In this document: one piece after another, positions 37,406 to 44,803 of the stretch
Layout: the number at the start of each line of letters is the position of its first letter
Numbering within the stretch: position 1 is the stretch's first letter
NCBI GenBank assembly: GCA_030603805.1
Contig: JAUVXD010000001.1
Location: 253,518 to 317,517, forward strand
Length of the DNA: 64,000 nucleotides
From: Acholeplasmataceae bacterium
GTDB taxonomy: Bacteria > Bacillota_I > Bacilli_A > Acholeplasmatales > Acholeplasmataceae
Reading direction: 5' to 3'
Made by a program: the position numbers and the translations under genes
The notes under the pieces: generated by a model
What the model was told of the DNA's origin: nothing
The model's input: the letters and a program-made list of their open reading frames with translations, nothing else
Database searches by the model: none

Positions 37406-38032
37406 CTACTTACTCTCTTTAGAATCAGGCTTTTTTTCCAATGTGCCTGTACCACCTTCAACAACACCATCTGATTTAAATATACTTACAATAGTTCCAA
37501 AGAATATCTTAATATCTAACAATAAACTGATGTTTTTTACATAATAACCATCAAGTTTAGCTTTTTCAGGAATTGGTAATTCATCTCTACCATTAATTTG
37601 TGCATAACCGGTTAATCCAGGATATAACTTATGGACATTATATTTATCTCGTTCTTCTACTAGATCATATTGATTCCATAGAGCTGGTCTAGGTCCAATG
37701 ATAGACATATCACCTTTTAGGATATTAATGATTTGAGGGATTTCATCTAAACTTGTTTTTCTTAAGAATTTACCAACTTTTGTAATCCATTGTTGTGGAT
37801 TTTCTAACATGTGAGTTGGTGTATCTTTTGGTGTATCAATTCGCATGGTTCTAAACTTTAAAATATAAAAATGCTTCTTGTTACGCCCGATTCTTTTTTG
37901 TCTAAAGAGAATAGGTCCTTTCGAGTCTAGTTTTATAAGAATCACTAAAACTAATAACAAAGGAGATAAAACAATTAAGCCTATAAAAGATAAAACAATA
38001 TCATAAAATCGTTTAAACCAGAAATAGAACAT
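37406..38032 (-). CDS. Initiating phosphoglycosyltransferase (bacterial sugar transferase), locus 2
   Basis: 208 residues. FYFWFKRFYDIVLSFIGLIV forms the membrane-inserted helix, then LDSKGPILFRQKRIG, FYILKFRTMR, the catalytic TSLDEIPQIINIL, IIGPRPALW and YPGLTGYAQING. It starts the second repeat unit on undecaprenyl phosphate using a UDP-HexNAc derivative. It is closely similar in layout to the locus-1 enzyme but has the PGLTGYAQING loop of PglC/WcaJ types, whereas locus 1 has PGITDLASITF. It follows the regulator gene by 21 bases. Confidence 0.9.
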   Translation of the reverse strand: MFYFWFKRFYDIVLSFIGLIVLSPLLLVLVILIKLDSKGPILFRQKRIGRNKKHFYILKFRTMRIDTPKDTPTHMLENPQQWITKVGKFLRKTSLDEIPQIINILKGDMSIIGPRPALWNQYDLVEERDKYNVHKLYPGLTGYAQINGRDELPIPEKAKLDGYYVKNISLLLDIKIFFGTIVSIFKSDGVVEGGTGTLEKKPDSKESK

Positions 38033-38053
38033 ATATGAGTAACCTCTTTATTA

Positions 38054-38677
38054 TTAGTTATCGAAAAAATGAATAATTTTACTTTTTGGATAGTCAATCC
38101 TTATTAGAGTGCTGTGAATGGTTACATGGTGTTTATAACTAGATATCATAATGCCATCATGATTGTATTTGCTTAATTCATTTAGTGTGATGATAGGTAT
38201 GTTTACAAGCTTATCGCCAACTCTATCTTTATTATCATCAATGACAGCAACAACTTCTAAAGGTATTTGATTATCATCGTTCATAACTTGTAGCATGATT
38301 TCAGCAACTTCACCTGCACCATAGAGTATAATCTTCTTAAATCCCTTATCAATGATTTGATTTAAGAAACTGATGATATTGTCCTTGGCTTGTATGTAGA
38401 TGTTGTTAGATGATTTTAGGTACCAGATATTGAGCAGTTTTCTTCTTTCACAACCCTTCTTTGTGACAAAATACTCTACAGTCTTTGTAGAGTGTTTTTT
38501 TCTTTTGATCAGTTTATCTTTTTCATAAATATTGAGATAATCATTAATCATACTGACTGCAATACCAATAGTTTTACTCATTTCTCTTTGAGTGATATTA
38601 GGATTTTTTTCAATCATATCTAATATCATATATTCTTTGTATAAAACCGTTGGTTTAAAGAATTGGTTGTCACTCAT
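38054..38677 (-). CDS. Winged-helix regulator with C-terminal Rossmann-like domain, first gene of locus 2
   Basis: 207 residues. Residues 15-75 form a winged helix (ILDMIEKNPNITQREMSKTI, then VSMINDYLNIYEKDKLIKRK) like MarR/Lrp-type DNA-binding domains. Residues 95-205 look like the nucleotide-binding half of FlaA1/CapD proteins or the PglD N-terminus (IILYGAGEVAEIMLQVM, EVVAVIDDNKDRVGDKL). The domain pair suggests a regulator that senses a nucleotide sugar or cofactor and controls the capsule operon that starts with its own gene; this is inference. An inverted repeat around its promoter could be the operator. Confidence 0.75.
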   Translation of the reverse strand: MSDNQFFKPTVLYKEYMILDMIEKNPNITQREMSKTIGIAVSMINDYLNIYEKDKLIKRKKHSTKTVEYFVTKKGCERRKLLNIWYLKSSNNIYIQAKDNIISFLNQIIDKGFKKIILYGAGEVAEIMLQVMNDDNQIPLEVVAVIDDNKDRVGDKLVNIPIITLNELSKYNHDGIMISSYKHHVTIHSTLIRIDYPKSKIIHFFDN

Positions 38678-38696
38678 TCATTAGTCACCATCCATT

Positions 38697-38778
38697 GTTC
38701 GATTATTGAATAATTATATTCTACATCATTGTTCTATGGATTACAAGAAAATATTGGTAATTTGTTTGTAAATCGAAC
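38697..38778 (-). promoter_or_regulatory. Promoter region of capsule locus 2 with flanking inverted repeat
   Basis: A minus-strand TATAAT lies at 38718-38713, about 36 bases before the ATG; the -35 region is poor. GTTCGATT (38697-38704) and AATCGAAC (38771-38778) are perfect inverted copies on either side of it. The first also sits in an imperfect palindrome TTCGATTATTGAA. This is a plausible operator pair for the winged-helix protein encoded next to it. Confidence 0.45.
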
Positions 38779-38829
38779 ATTTCTTTCTAACTTATTTCAA
38801 GATTTTCAAAAAATCGGTTTCGTGTAAAT

Positions 38830-38888
38830 AAAACCTCCCCCCGTACGGTACCCATCAAACGGGAATTAATGGTCATGGGGGGGGTTTT
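38830..38888. terminator. GC-rich stem-loop, probably a bidirectional terminator
   Basis: AAAACC-T-CCCCCC (38830-38842) pairs with GGGGGGGGTTTT (38877-38888), a 12-bp stem with one bulged T and a 34-base loop. It is the most GC-rich patch in the surrounding AT-rich DNA. The A-run on one side and T-run on the other would allow termination in either direction. It stands between the mobile module and the promoter of capsule locus 2. Confidence 0.55.
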
Positions 38889-39206
38889 AATATATATTTA
38901 TTGGAAGTCTAAAAGTAGACACCCATTATATTATATAGATACATTTAAAACCTTGTAACTGGACAAGAATTTGATAAATAATGCATGAATCAAATAGGAA
39001 TACGCTTAAATAAATGGTTTCAGTCGTTTCTATAATAACTGTAATTGTTTACCGGTTGGATTTAAATTATTCTAATATGAACGACTGAAGTTATTGAATA
39101 GTTCTTTTCATCATGTAATAGATGACACAAGACAACATAAGGATAGCCACATGAAGTACATTCATTTCACTATTTCGGTAATCTTCACATATATTAGGAA
39201 ATACAT

Positions 39207-40007
39207 TTAATCATTTTTTGTTAATCTTTCAATCATCTCTTCAAATGTTTCAGTAATATACGGTGTTTCAGGGTTTAAATTCTTATCCAGTGATACTTCA
39301 AAGAACTTATATTTGTTTTCGATCTTCTTGTTTGTTCTTTTAGAGTGCTCACATAAATATCTAACAGATTTAAATAGTTGATCATGATCATAGGCTTTTG
39401 ACAATCCTTCAAATAGTTCATTGTATCTAGGAATATCTAAATCGTAGTTATCAATATAACCTGATTCAATAATACAACTCGTTAAGTAATGTTTTCTAGG
39501 TGCGCCTTCATAGACATCATCAATTCGCTTTCTTCTTCTGATTTCTTTTTTTGTGAGCTTTTCATCTTTTCCTACTTCATCTTTTGAATGGATTGCTTTA
39601 ACTACATTAGAATCATTTTCATCATCAATGATCCAGTATTTAGATAAGTCCTGATTTTGTCTTTTCTTAGTCATCTTTACAAATCTCTTTTGAATCCCTT
39701 TTGATGTTACAACATGATGATGCAACATCTCCATATCAATTAAATCAATATGCGCTAAATATAAAATCAGTTCTTGAATCTTGTTTCTACCACTGAAGTA
39801 CTTACCTCCAATTCTTGATAATAGTAATTGAGTGGTATCTTCAATGCTGTATTCTAAATAATAGCCATTAGCATATACATGAGCTAGGATGGTGATGTAG
39901 GAGATAAATCCTACAGGACCATACCTGTTCATGAGTTTTAAGATCTTTCCATCACTAAAGATGTTAATATCGATATTGAAGTAGTCTAATCCCATGTTAC
40001 TTGACAT
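39207..40007 (-). CDS. Replication-associated protein with Lin1244/Lin1753-like (DUF4373) N-terminal domain
   Basis: 266 residues. The first 100 residues (FNIDINIFSDGKILKLMNR, YGPVGFISYITILAHVYANG) match the Lin1244/Lin1753-type N-terminal domain found in phage, plasmid and integrative-element replication or DnaD-like proteins. A charged linker (KKEIRRRKRID) and a helical C-terminus follow. It probably helps start replication of the element. It overlaps the excisionase-like gene by 11 bases and is the last gene of the xre-integrase-excisionase operon. Confidence 0.7.
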   Translation of the reverse strand: MSSNMGLDYFNIDINIFSDGKILKLMNRYGPVGFISYITILAHVYANGYYLEYSIEDTTQLLLSRIGGKYFSGRNKIQELILYLAHIDLIDMEMLHHHVVTSKGIQKRFVKMTKKRQNQDLSKYWIIDDENDSNVVKAIHSKDEVGKDEKLTKKEIRRRKRIDDVYEGAPRKHYLTSCIIESGYIDNYDLDIPRYNELFEGLSKAYDHDQLFKSVRYLCEHSKRTNKKIENKYKFFEVSLDKNLNPETPYITETFEEMIERLTKND

Positions 40008-40206
40008 AACGAGGATACTCCTTTTTTTCTAGCTTCATTAAGAATGTATCGATTTGTTCTTTTGAGAATCGCCATTTTTCTGCGATCTTTTTTCCTTTAA
40101 GCATGCCATTAAGGACATACTTGTAAATTGTTCTTGGAGATACCTTCAAAAGATCTGCTATTTCTTTAACGCTATAATGTTCTAATTCGTTTTTGTTTTC
40201 TATCAT
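39997..40206 (-). CDS. Excisionase-like helix-turn-helix protein
   Basis: 69 residues. LEHYSVKEIADLLKVSPRT, then YKYVLNGMLKGKKIAEKWRF and SKEQIDTFL, is the MerR-like/excisionase helix-turn-helix (HTH_17) with its wing. It overlaps the integrase stop by ATGA, so it is coupled to it and probably directs integration versus excision, or regulates the operon. Small HTH_17 proteins can also be plain regulators. Confidence 0.78.
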   Translation of the reverse strand: MIENKNELEHYSVKEIADLLKVSPRTIYKYVLNGMLKGKKIAEKWRFSKEQIDTFLMKLEKKEYPRYVK

Positions 40207-41147
40207 GTTTTATCATTTTCCTTCTTTAATATATAGTCTCTAATTCTAAATTCTGAATCGTCATCGATTCTATTGATGTTATGCGCATAAATCAGTGTCG
40301 TTTCAATGTTTTTATGTCGTAGGAGTTGTTGGGTTGCTTCTAGGGTACCACCGCTTTTAAGGTTGAAATAAGCGGTGGTATGTCTTAGAGAATGAACGGT
40401 TTGCTTCGGGTTATGGATACCAGCTTTTCTCATGATGCGTCTTAATGAAGTTCTAAGACTACTTGTAGTCAGTTGATTTAAACTGTTTTTCTCATGAGAG
40501 ACAAAGATATATTTGTTCTTATCGTTTCTTAAGTGTAAATACTCATTAATCGCATCCGTTACTTCAATCGGAAGTTTTACAAATGTATCACTACCATCTT
40601 TGCCTTTCCCTTGAATATATAGGATTGAATGATGATCCATCCTAGATAAATCTTGTTTTCTTGCTCTGACGACTTCTATGGTTCTCATACCTGTTGTAAG
40701 CATCAATAAGATAATGGCATAGTTTCTAATCCCATAAATGTTTTTAGCATCTCTTTTAGCAACTTCAATTAAGTTTCTTGCTTGTTCTAGACTTAAAGGT
40801 TCTTTCTTATAATTACGATCAATTCTAGCGCCTTTGATCCCTTCAGCAATATTATGGTGATAGATCTCTTCAAATCCAAAGTTCTTATAGTTAATCTTTA
40901 GCCATAAATAAAATGCTCTAATCACTACGATTTGTTTTTGAATGGTATTGGCTTTTAATCCTTCTTCCCACATCGATTCTCGGTATTTAATAAGATCAGC
41001 TCTTTTGGCGTATCTGATGTTATGGCTTCTTAAATACGAGAGATAGCGTTTCATCAGTTCTGCATAACTCCTGATACTTACTTGTTTCATATCGAGATTA
41101 TCTATATAGGCTTTTATGGGTTCTTCTAAGGGATGGTTTTTAATCAT
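40203..41147 (-). CDS. Tyrosine recombinase/integrase
   Basis: 314 residues. The N-terminal SAM-like core-binding domain (SIRSYAELMKRYLSYLRSHN) is followed by a catalytic domain with the full set of residues: Arg in TTGMRTIEVVRA, Lys in IQGKGKDGSD, HSLRHTTAYF, LLRHKNIETTLIYAH with the nucleophile tyrosine. It should integrate and excise the mobile module. It overlaps the upstream XRE gene by ATGA. No tRNA or obvious attachment duplication is visible; weak candidate repeats are reported under findings. Confidence 0.93.
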   Translation of the reverse strand: MIKNHPLEEPIKAYIDNLDMKQVSIRSYAELMKRYLSYLRSHNIRYAKRADLIKYRESMWEEGLKANTIQKQIVVIRAFYLWLKINYKNFGFEEIYHHNIAEGIKGARIDRNYKKEPLSLEQARNLIEVAKRDAKNIYGIRNYAIILLMLTTGMRTIEVVRARKQDLSRMDHHSILYIQGKGKDGSDTFVKLPIEVTDAINEYLHLRNDKNKYIFVSHEKNSLNQLTTSSLRTSLRRIMRKAGIHNPKQTVHSLRHTTAYFNLKSGGTLEATQQLLRHKNIETTLIYAHNINRIDDDSEFRIRDYILKKENDKT

Positions 41148-41377
41148 ATCTTAAATCCTTTTTTATATTCATTTTCTAGATCCAAGACATCTTCTAATGA
41201 AATCTTTAAAAGGGTTGCTATTTTATGTGCTGTTGCTAGTGTCATCTTATCTCCCTTCTTACCTTTTTCTAATAAGTTATAATAGTTTCTTGATACACCT
41301 AGCTCTTCTGCCATGGTATGCAAAGATTTTTTGTTTTGTTTCCTGTGTTTCAATAAATATGTTCTAATCATGTTCAT
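41144..41377 (-). CDS. XRE-family HTH protein at the head of the integrase operon
   Basis: 77 residues, a single lambda-repressor-type helix-turn-helix (LKHRKQNKKSLHTMAEELGV, SRNYYNLLEKGKKGDKMTL). Start ATG 41377, with an alternative ATG two codons later; no strong SD is visible. It is divergent from the repressor-like gene at 42048 and probably regulates the integrase operon. Confidence 0.78.
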   Translation of the reverse strand: MNMIRTYLLKHRKQNKKSLHTMAEELGVSRNYYNLLEKGKKGDKMTLATAHKIATLLKISLEDVLDLENEYKKGFKI

Positions 41378-42047
41378 TGGGGCTTAGCCCTTTTATCCTT
41401 TCATCTTTTTATCACTTTACTTTTCTTTGACTTTACTTTGTCTAAAAATGGCCAATTTTTAGTCTGATTTTCATTAAAATCAATAAACAAAAAAGTCGAT
41501 TTACATCAACTATGCATTCATTCTGATGGGGAATTGTTGAAACCATATCAAACCTATTGTTGAAAGTATCAAGACACTTTCAAACACATTCTTGAACACG
41601 GAGTAGATTCTTAGACGAGACATGTCTTTGGTGAAGATCATGAACGAATCAAGAACTGATTGGTATTTAAAATGAAGGTTGACTGGATACCCAATCAGAC
41701 TTAAGCACAGTAATTTGAGCTCAACTCTATTCTAACAACTAGCTATCTAATCATTTTGAGATTCTTTAAAATCGTATCTTTATCTACATATGTGTCTATG
41801 TTGTTGAAATGCCCAAACTGCTTTCTCTCTCACGCAGTTAAGCCATTATGAGAATGAAGATTCAAAGCGATGACATAAGAAATACAGCCATAAATGGGGT
41901 TTAGCCAAAATCACGAAATATCGCCTATCTCATTTATAGCCACGCTTAAATATCAAAAAATCGACATTTCATCTCTTTTATCTGTCCATTTATAAACATT
42001 TTCGTTATAATGGGGTTTGTGTATACCATCTCTAGGAGGTAATTACG
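41378..42047. other. Divergent intergenic control region of the mobile module
   Basis: 670 bases without a gene between the divergent XRE gene and the repressor. It contains a hairpin TTGAAAGT (41560-41567) / ACTTTCAA (41576-41583), the palindromic block ACGAGACATGTCT (41615-41627) followed by GGTGAAGATC (41630-41639), and the repressor promoter. The two blocks recur in reversed order after the repressor gene (42930-42957). Confidence 0.55.
41983..42011 (+). promoter_or_regulatory. Promoter of the repressor-like gene
   Basis: A perfect TATAAT (42006-42011), a 17-bp spacer and a weak TGTCCA -35 (41983-41988). The gene has a consensus AGGAGGT ribosome site before ATG 42048. Confidence 0.6.
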
Positions 42048-42914
42048 ATGAAAAAGAACTTTAACTTGGCTGAAGAAGATTACGGTTTAGGTGATCAAAC
42101 CAAGCAAATGGTAGGAAGAATGCTTGAAAAAAGAGAAATCAAACTATCTTCTGATCATCCCCATGTCGGTCGTAATATAAGAAACAGACATCAAATGTCC
42201 CAAGAAGATTTATATGAAGCCTTAAATGGTGCTTTTAGTCTTAACTCCATTAAGAACTATGAGAAAGGTCTAAGACCTGCACCTGTTAAATATCTTCTAC
42301 TGCTTGCTGAATACTATAATGTCAGTCTAGAATCCTTAATTGATCATTCACCATTCACCAAGATCAATCATGAACCAATTCCTACGAAGCTCTATGAGTA
42401 TGTCAATCATGAATCTGTTATTACAACTCCAAAAGAAAACATTGATTATAACTTAAAAGAAAATATCGACCAAAATCATCATCAATATATCTATTACATC
42501 TTATCTGAAGATGACAATACCTTAAATCTACCATGGGGTACAAGATTACTTGTTAAACTTAAATCAAATGAACAGATCCCAGTGACTGATACTGAACAAC
42601 TCTATGTCATTAAATTAAACAAAGAAAATCATCCAGATTATGGATACAACTATCAAGCATCTGATGATAAAGACCCATCTAAAGCACATTTACGAACTGG
42701 TGATAAAGTCATCATCACCAGAGCAAAACTCGCTTCAGACATTAAAAATGCGAAGTATGTGGTCTATTATGATGGGAAGTATATTAGACATATGTCCTAC
42801 CGGAATTTCTTAGATGCCATTGATGGTGTCGTCATTAAAATCATCTTTGAACAATTTTTATACAATAAAGAACGAAATACCATCCCTGGGGTATTTCCAA
42901 AGAAAAGAAAATAA
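42048..42914 (+). CDS. CI-like repressor, XRE HTH domain
   Basis: 288 residues. Residues 40-95 hold an HTH (GRNIRNRHQMSQEDLYEALN, SLNSIKNYEKGLRPAP, LLLLAEYYNVSLESLID). The C-terminal 150 residues (PWGTRLLVKL, HLRTGDKVIITRAKL) could be the S24/LexA-type effector domain of phage repressors, but I cannot point to the catalytic Ser-Lys pair, so autocleavage is unproven. It has its own promoter, a strong SD and a strong terminator. It most likely keeps the integrase and serine-recombinase functions in check. Confidence 0.72.
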   Translation: MKKNFNLAEEDYGLGDQTKQMVGRMLEKREIKLSSDHPHVGRNIRNRHQMSQEDLYEALNGAFSLNSIKNYEKGLRPAPVKYLLLLAEYYNVSLESLIDHSPFTKINHEPIPTKLYEYVNHESVITTPKENIDYNLKENIDQNHHQYIYYILSEDDNTLNLPWGTRLLVKLKSNEQIPVTDTEQLYVIKLNKENHPDYGYNYQASDDKDPSKAHLRTGDKVIITRAKLASDIKNAKYVVYYDGKYIRHMSYRNFLDAIDGVVIKIIFEQFLYNKERNTIPGVFPKKRK

Positions 42915-42942
42915 GTTATACTAACAATCGGTGAAGATCTAA

Positions 42943-42991
42943 AAACGAGACATGTCTCTCCTCTATGTTGAGGAGCTTGTCTCGTTTTTTT
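42943..42991 (+). terminator. Rho-independent terminator after the repressor-like gene
   Basis: A nested stem: AACGAGACA (42944-42952) pairs with TGTCTCGTT (42978-42986) around an inner CTCCTC/GAGGAG hairpin, followed by a T-run. The outer left arm is part of the ACGAGACATGTCT block also found at 41615. Confidence 0.85.
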
Positions 42992-43031
42992 CATATTTAT
43001 TGCCTATTAACCCTAAAGCATAGACTATGAC

Positions 43032-43060
43032 TTGCTATAGATAGCCTTACCAGGTAATAT
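43032..43060 (+). promoter_or_regulatory. Promoter of the tandem serine recombinases
   Basis: TTGCTA (43032-43037), a 17-bp spacer and TAATAT (43055-43060), 46 bases before ATG 43106, which is preceded by AAGGAG. Confidence 0.65.
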
Positions 43061-43105
43061 GTCACATAACAAAAAGATTGTAAAAATATAAAGGAGATTT
43101 TCACC

Positions 43106-44803
43106 ATGCACATGTCAGTAGAAATTATCGAACCAAAACCTAAGTTTAAAAATCATGAAACCGATCAAATCATCAGAAAGAAACGCGTAGCAGCTTATGC
43201 ACGTGTCTCAACTGACGAAACCGACCAATTACACTCTTATCAAACACAGATTGAAGAATTTACAACCAGAATCCAAAAAAATGAAGAATGGGATTTTGCA
43301 GGTATGTTCTGTGATGAAGGCATCACAGGCACAGATATGCGTAAAAGACCAGGCTTTATGCAAATGATTGAAGCATCTAAAAATGGACACATCGATTTAA
43401 TTCTAACCAAATCCATTTCAAGATTCTCAAGAAATACGATTGACATCTTAACCGTCATTAAAGAATTAAGGACCATTGGTGTTGAAATCTATTTTGAAAA
43501 GGAATCGATGTCTTCTACTGACCCTAAGATAGACTTTGTTTTAACCATTATGTCATCGATGGCTCAAGAAGAATCTAGATCCATAAGCGAAAACACAAAA
43601 TGGGGGATTCAAAAGAGATTCCAAAATGGGAAGTTACTGATGAATACCAAATGGTTCTTGGGCTTTGATAAAGATGAAAAAGGGAATCTTGTGATTAACG
43701 AGGAACAAGCTAAAACAGTTAGATACATCTTTGATATGTATTTACGAGGATTAAATACCAATGCACTTGCTAATCACTTAATTGAACATAAGATTAAAAA
43801 TGGTAGAGGAAATGTCACCTGGTATGCCGATACCGTTAAAGAGATTTTAAAGAATGAAAAGTATGTCGGAGACCTTATGCTTCAAAAGACAGTGACACTG
43901 GATTATTTAAGTCATCGAACCGTTGATAATGATGGGCATGCGACGAAGTATTACATCAAAGATGCACATGAACCTATCATTGATAGAGAAACCTTTGATA
44001 TCGTTCAAACGATGCTTCATGCAAGAGATATTGTCTTACTTGAAGATAATATGGAACGCTATAAACACTTAGCTCAAAAACCCATCAAAGGATTAGTATA
44101 TTGTTCTAAGTGTAAAAGAATGTACCGGTCTAAAATGCATAACTCTGGTACGACATTTAAGAAGAGCATGCTTAAATGTCATACCTTAATCAATAATCCC
44201 CATGCTTGTGATAATCCATCGATTCATGAACCCTTCTTAGAAAGAGGAACTCTTCATGTGATTGAAACTTTAACAAAGACAGATCAGATGCAACAAGACA
44301 TCTTAGCCTATATGAAAGAAATCCTAGAACATACGAATTCACATGAACCTTTAAAAGCATTAAAGCAAGAAAGTCGAATGATAACCAATGCCCTCAAGGC
44401 ACTTCCTAAACAAAGACTTCATTCTACCATGACTGACAAGGAGTACAATAGCGAATATTCACGTTTAAATCGTCTTTATGAAGAAATCAAACTCAAGATA
44501 GAAGATTTAAAACAAAAGATTACTAAAGAGCATTTAATGCGTCGTAGATACTATGCATTAAATGCCTTTATAGAAACAAACTATCAAGATTTATCTATCA
44601 TTAAAAGCTTCTTCGGTTTGATTTTAATCATGGGTAAGAATCATGTACGGTATGTGATTGATGATACATTCTCGATTATTGATGACCTTCATCAAGATAT
44701 CGATAAGATCAATCAATTACCAACTATTTTAAATGGCACTTATTTCGATTTACAAACTAAAGAAAATCTATACTACGAGGTCATTATCTATGAAAGAAAT
44801 TAA
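43106..44803 (+). CDS. Large serine recombinase, first of a tandem pair
   Basis: 565 residues. The resolvase-type catalytic domain has VAAYARVSTDETDQLHSYQ with the nucleophile serine, DEGITGTDMRKRPGF and SISRFSRNTIDIL. A recombinase domain (FDMYLRGLNTNALANHL, WYADTVKEILKNEKYVGD) follows, then a zinc ribbon with paired cysteines (YCSKCKRMYRS, MLKCHTL) and a coiled-coil C-terminus. Such proteins integrate or excise mobile DNA at att sites. It overlaps the second recombinase gene by 14 bases, as in ccrA-ccrB pairs of staphylococcal cassettes, so the two may act together. Confidence 0.93.
   Translation: MHMSVEIIEPKPKFKNHETDQIIRKKRVAAYARVSTDETDQLHSYQTQIEEFTTRIQKNEEWDFAGMFCDEGITGTDMRKRPGFMQMIEASKNGHIDLILTKSISRFSRNTIDILTVIKELRTIGVEIYFEKESMSSTDPKIDFVLTIMSSMAQEESRSISENTKWGIQKRFQNGKLLMNTKWFLGFDKDEKGNLVINEEQAKTVRYIFDMYLRGLNTNALANHLIEHKIKNGRGNVTWYADTVKEILKNEKYVGDLMLQKTVTLDYLSHRTVDNDGHATKYYIKDAHEPIIDRETFDIVQTMLHARDIVLLEDNMERYKHLAQKPIKGLVYCSKCKRMYRSKMHNSGTTFKKSMLKCHTLINNPHACDNPSIHEPFLERGTLHVIETLTKTDQMQQDILAYMKEILEHTNSHEPLKALKQESRMITNALKALPKQRLHSTMTDKEYNSEYSRLNRLYEEIKLKIEDLKQKITKEHLMRRRYYALNAFIETNYQDLSIIKSFFGLILIMGKNHVRYVIDDTFSIIDDLHQDIDKINQLPTILNGTYFDLQTKENLYYEVIIYERN

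Larger units (their letters stand above)
38678..39206. other. Intergenic region between capsule locus 2 and the integrase module
   Basis: 529 bases without a gene. It holds the locus-2 promoter and inverted repeat, the GC-rich stem-loop, and a 10-bp inverted repeat TTCAGTCGTT (39019-39028) / AACGACTGAA (39080-39089). An 11-base ACGCTTAAATA at 39002-39012 recurs at 41942-41952 on the other side of the integrase operon. Confidence 0.55.
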
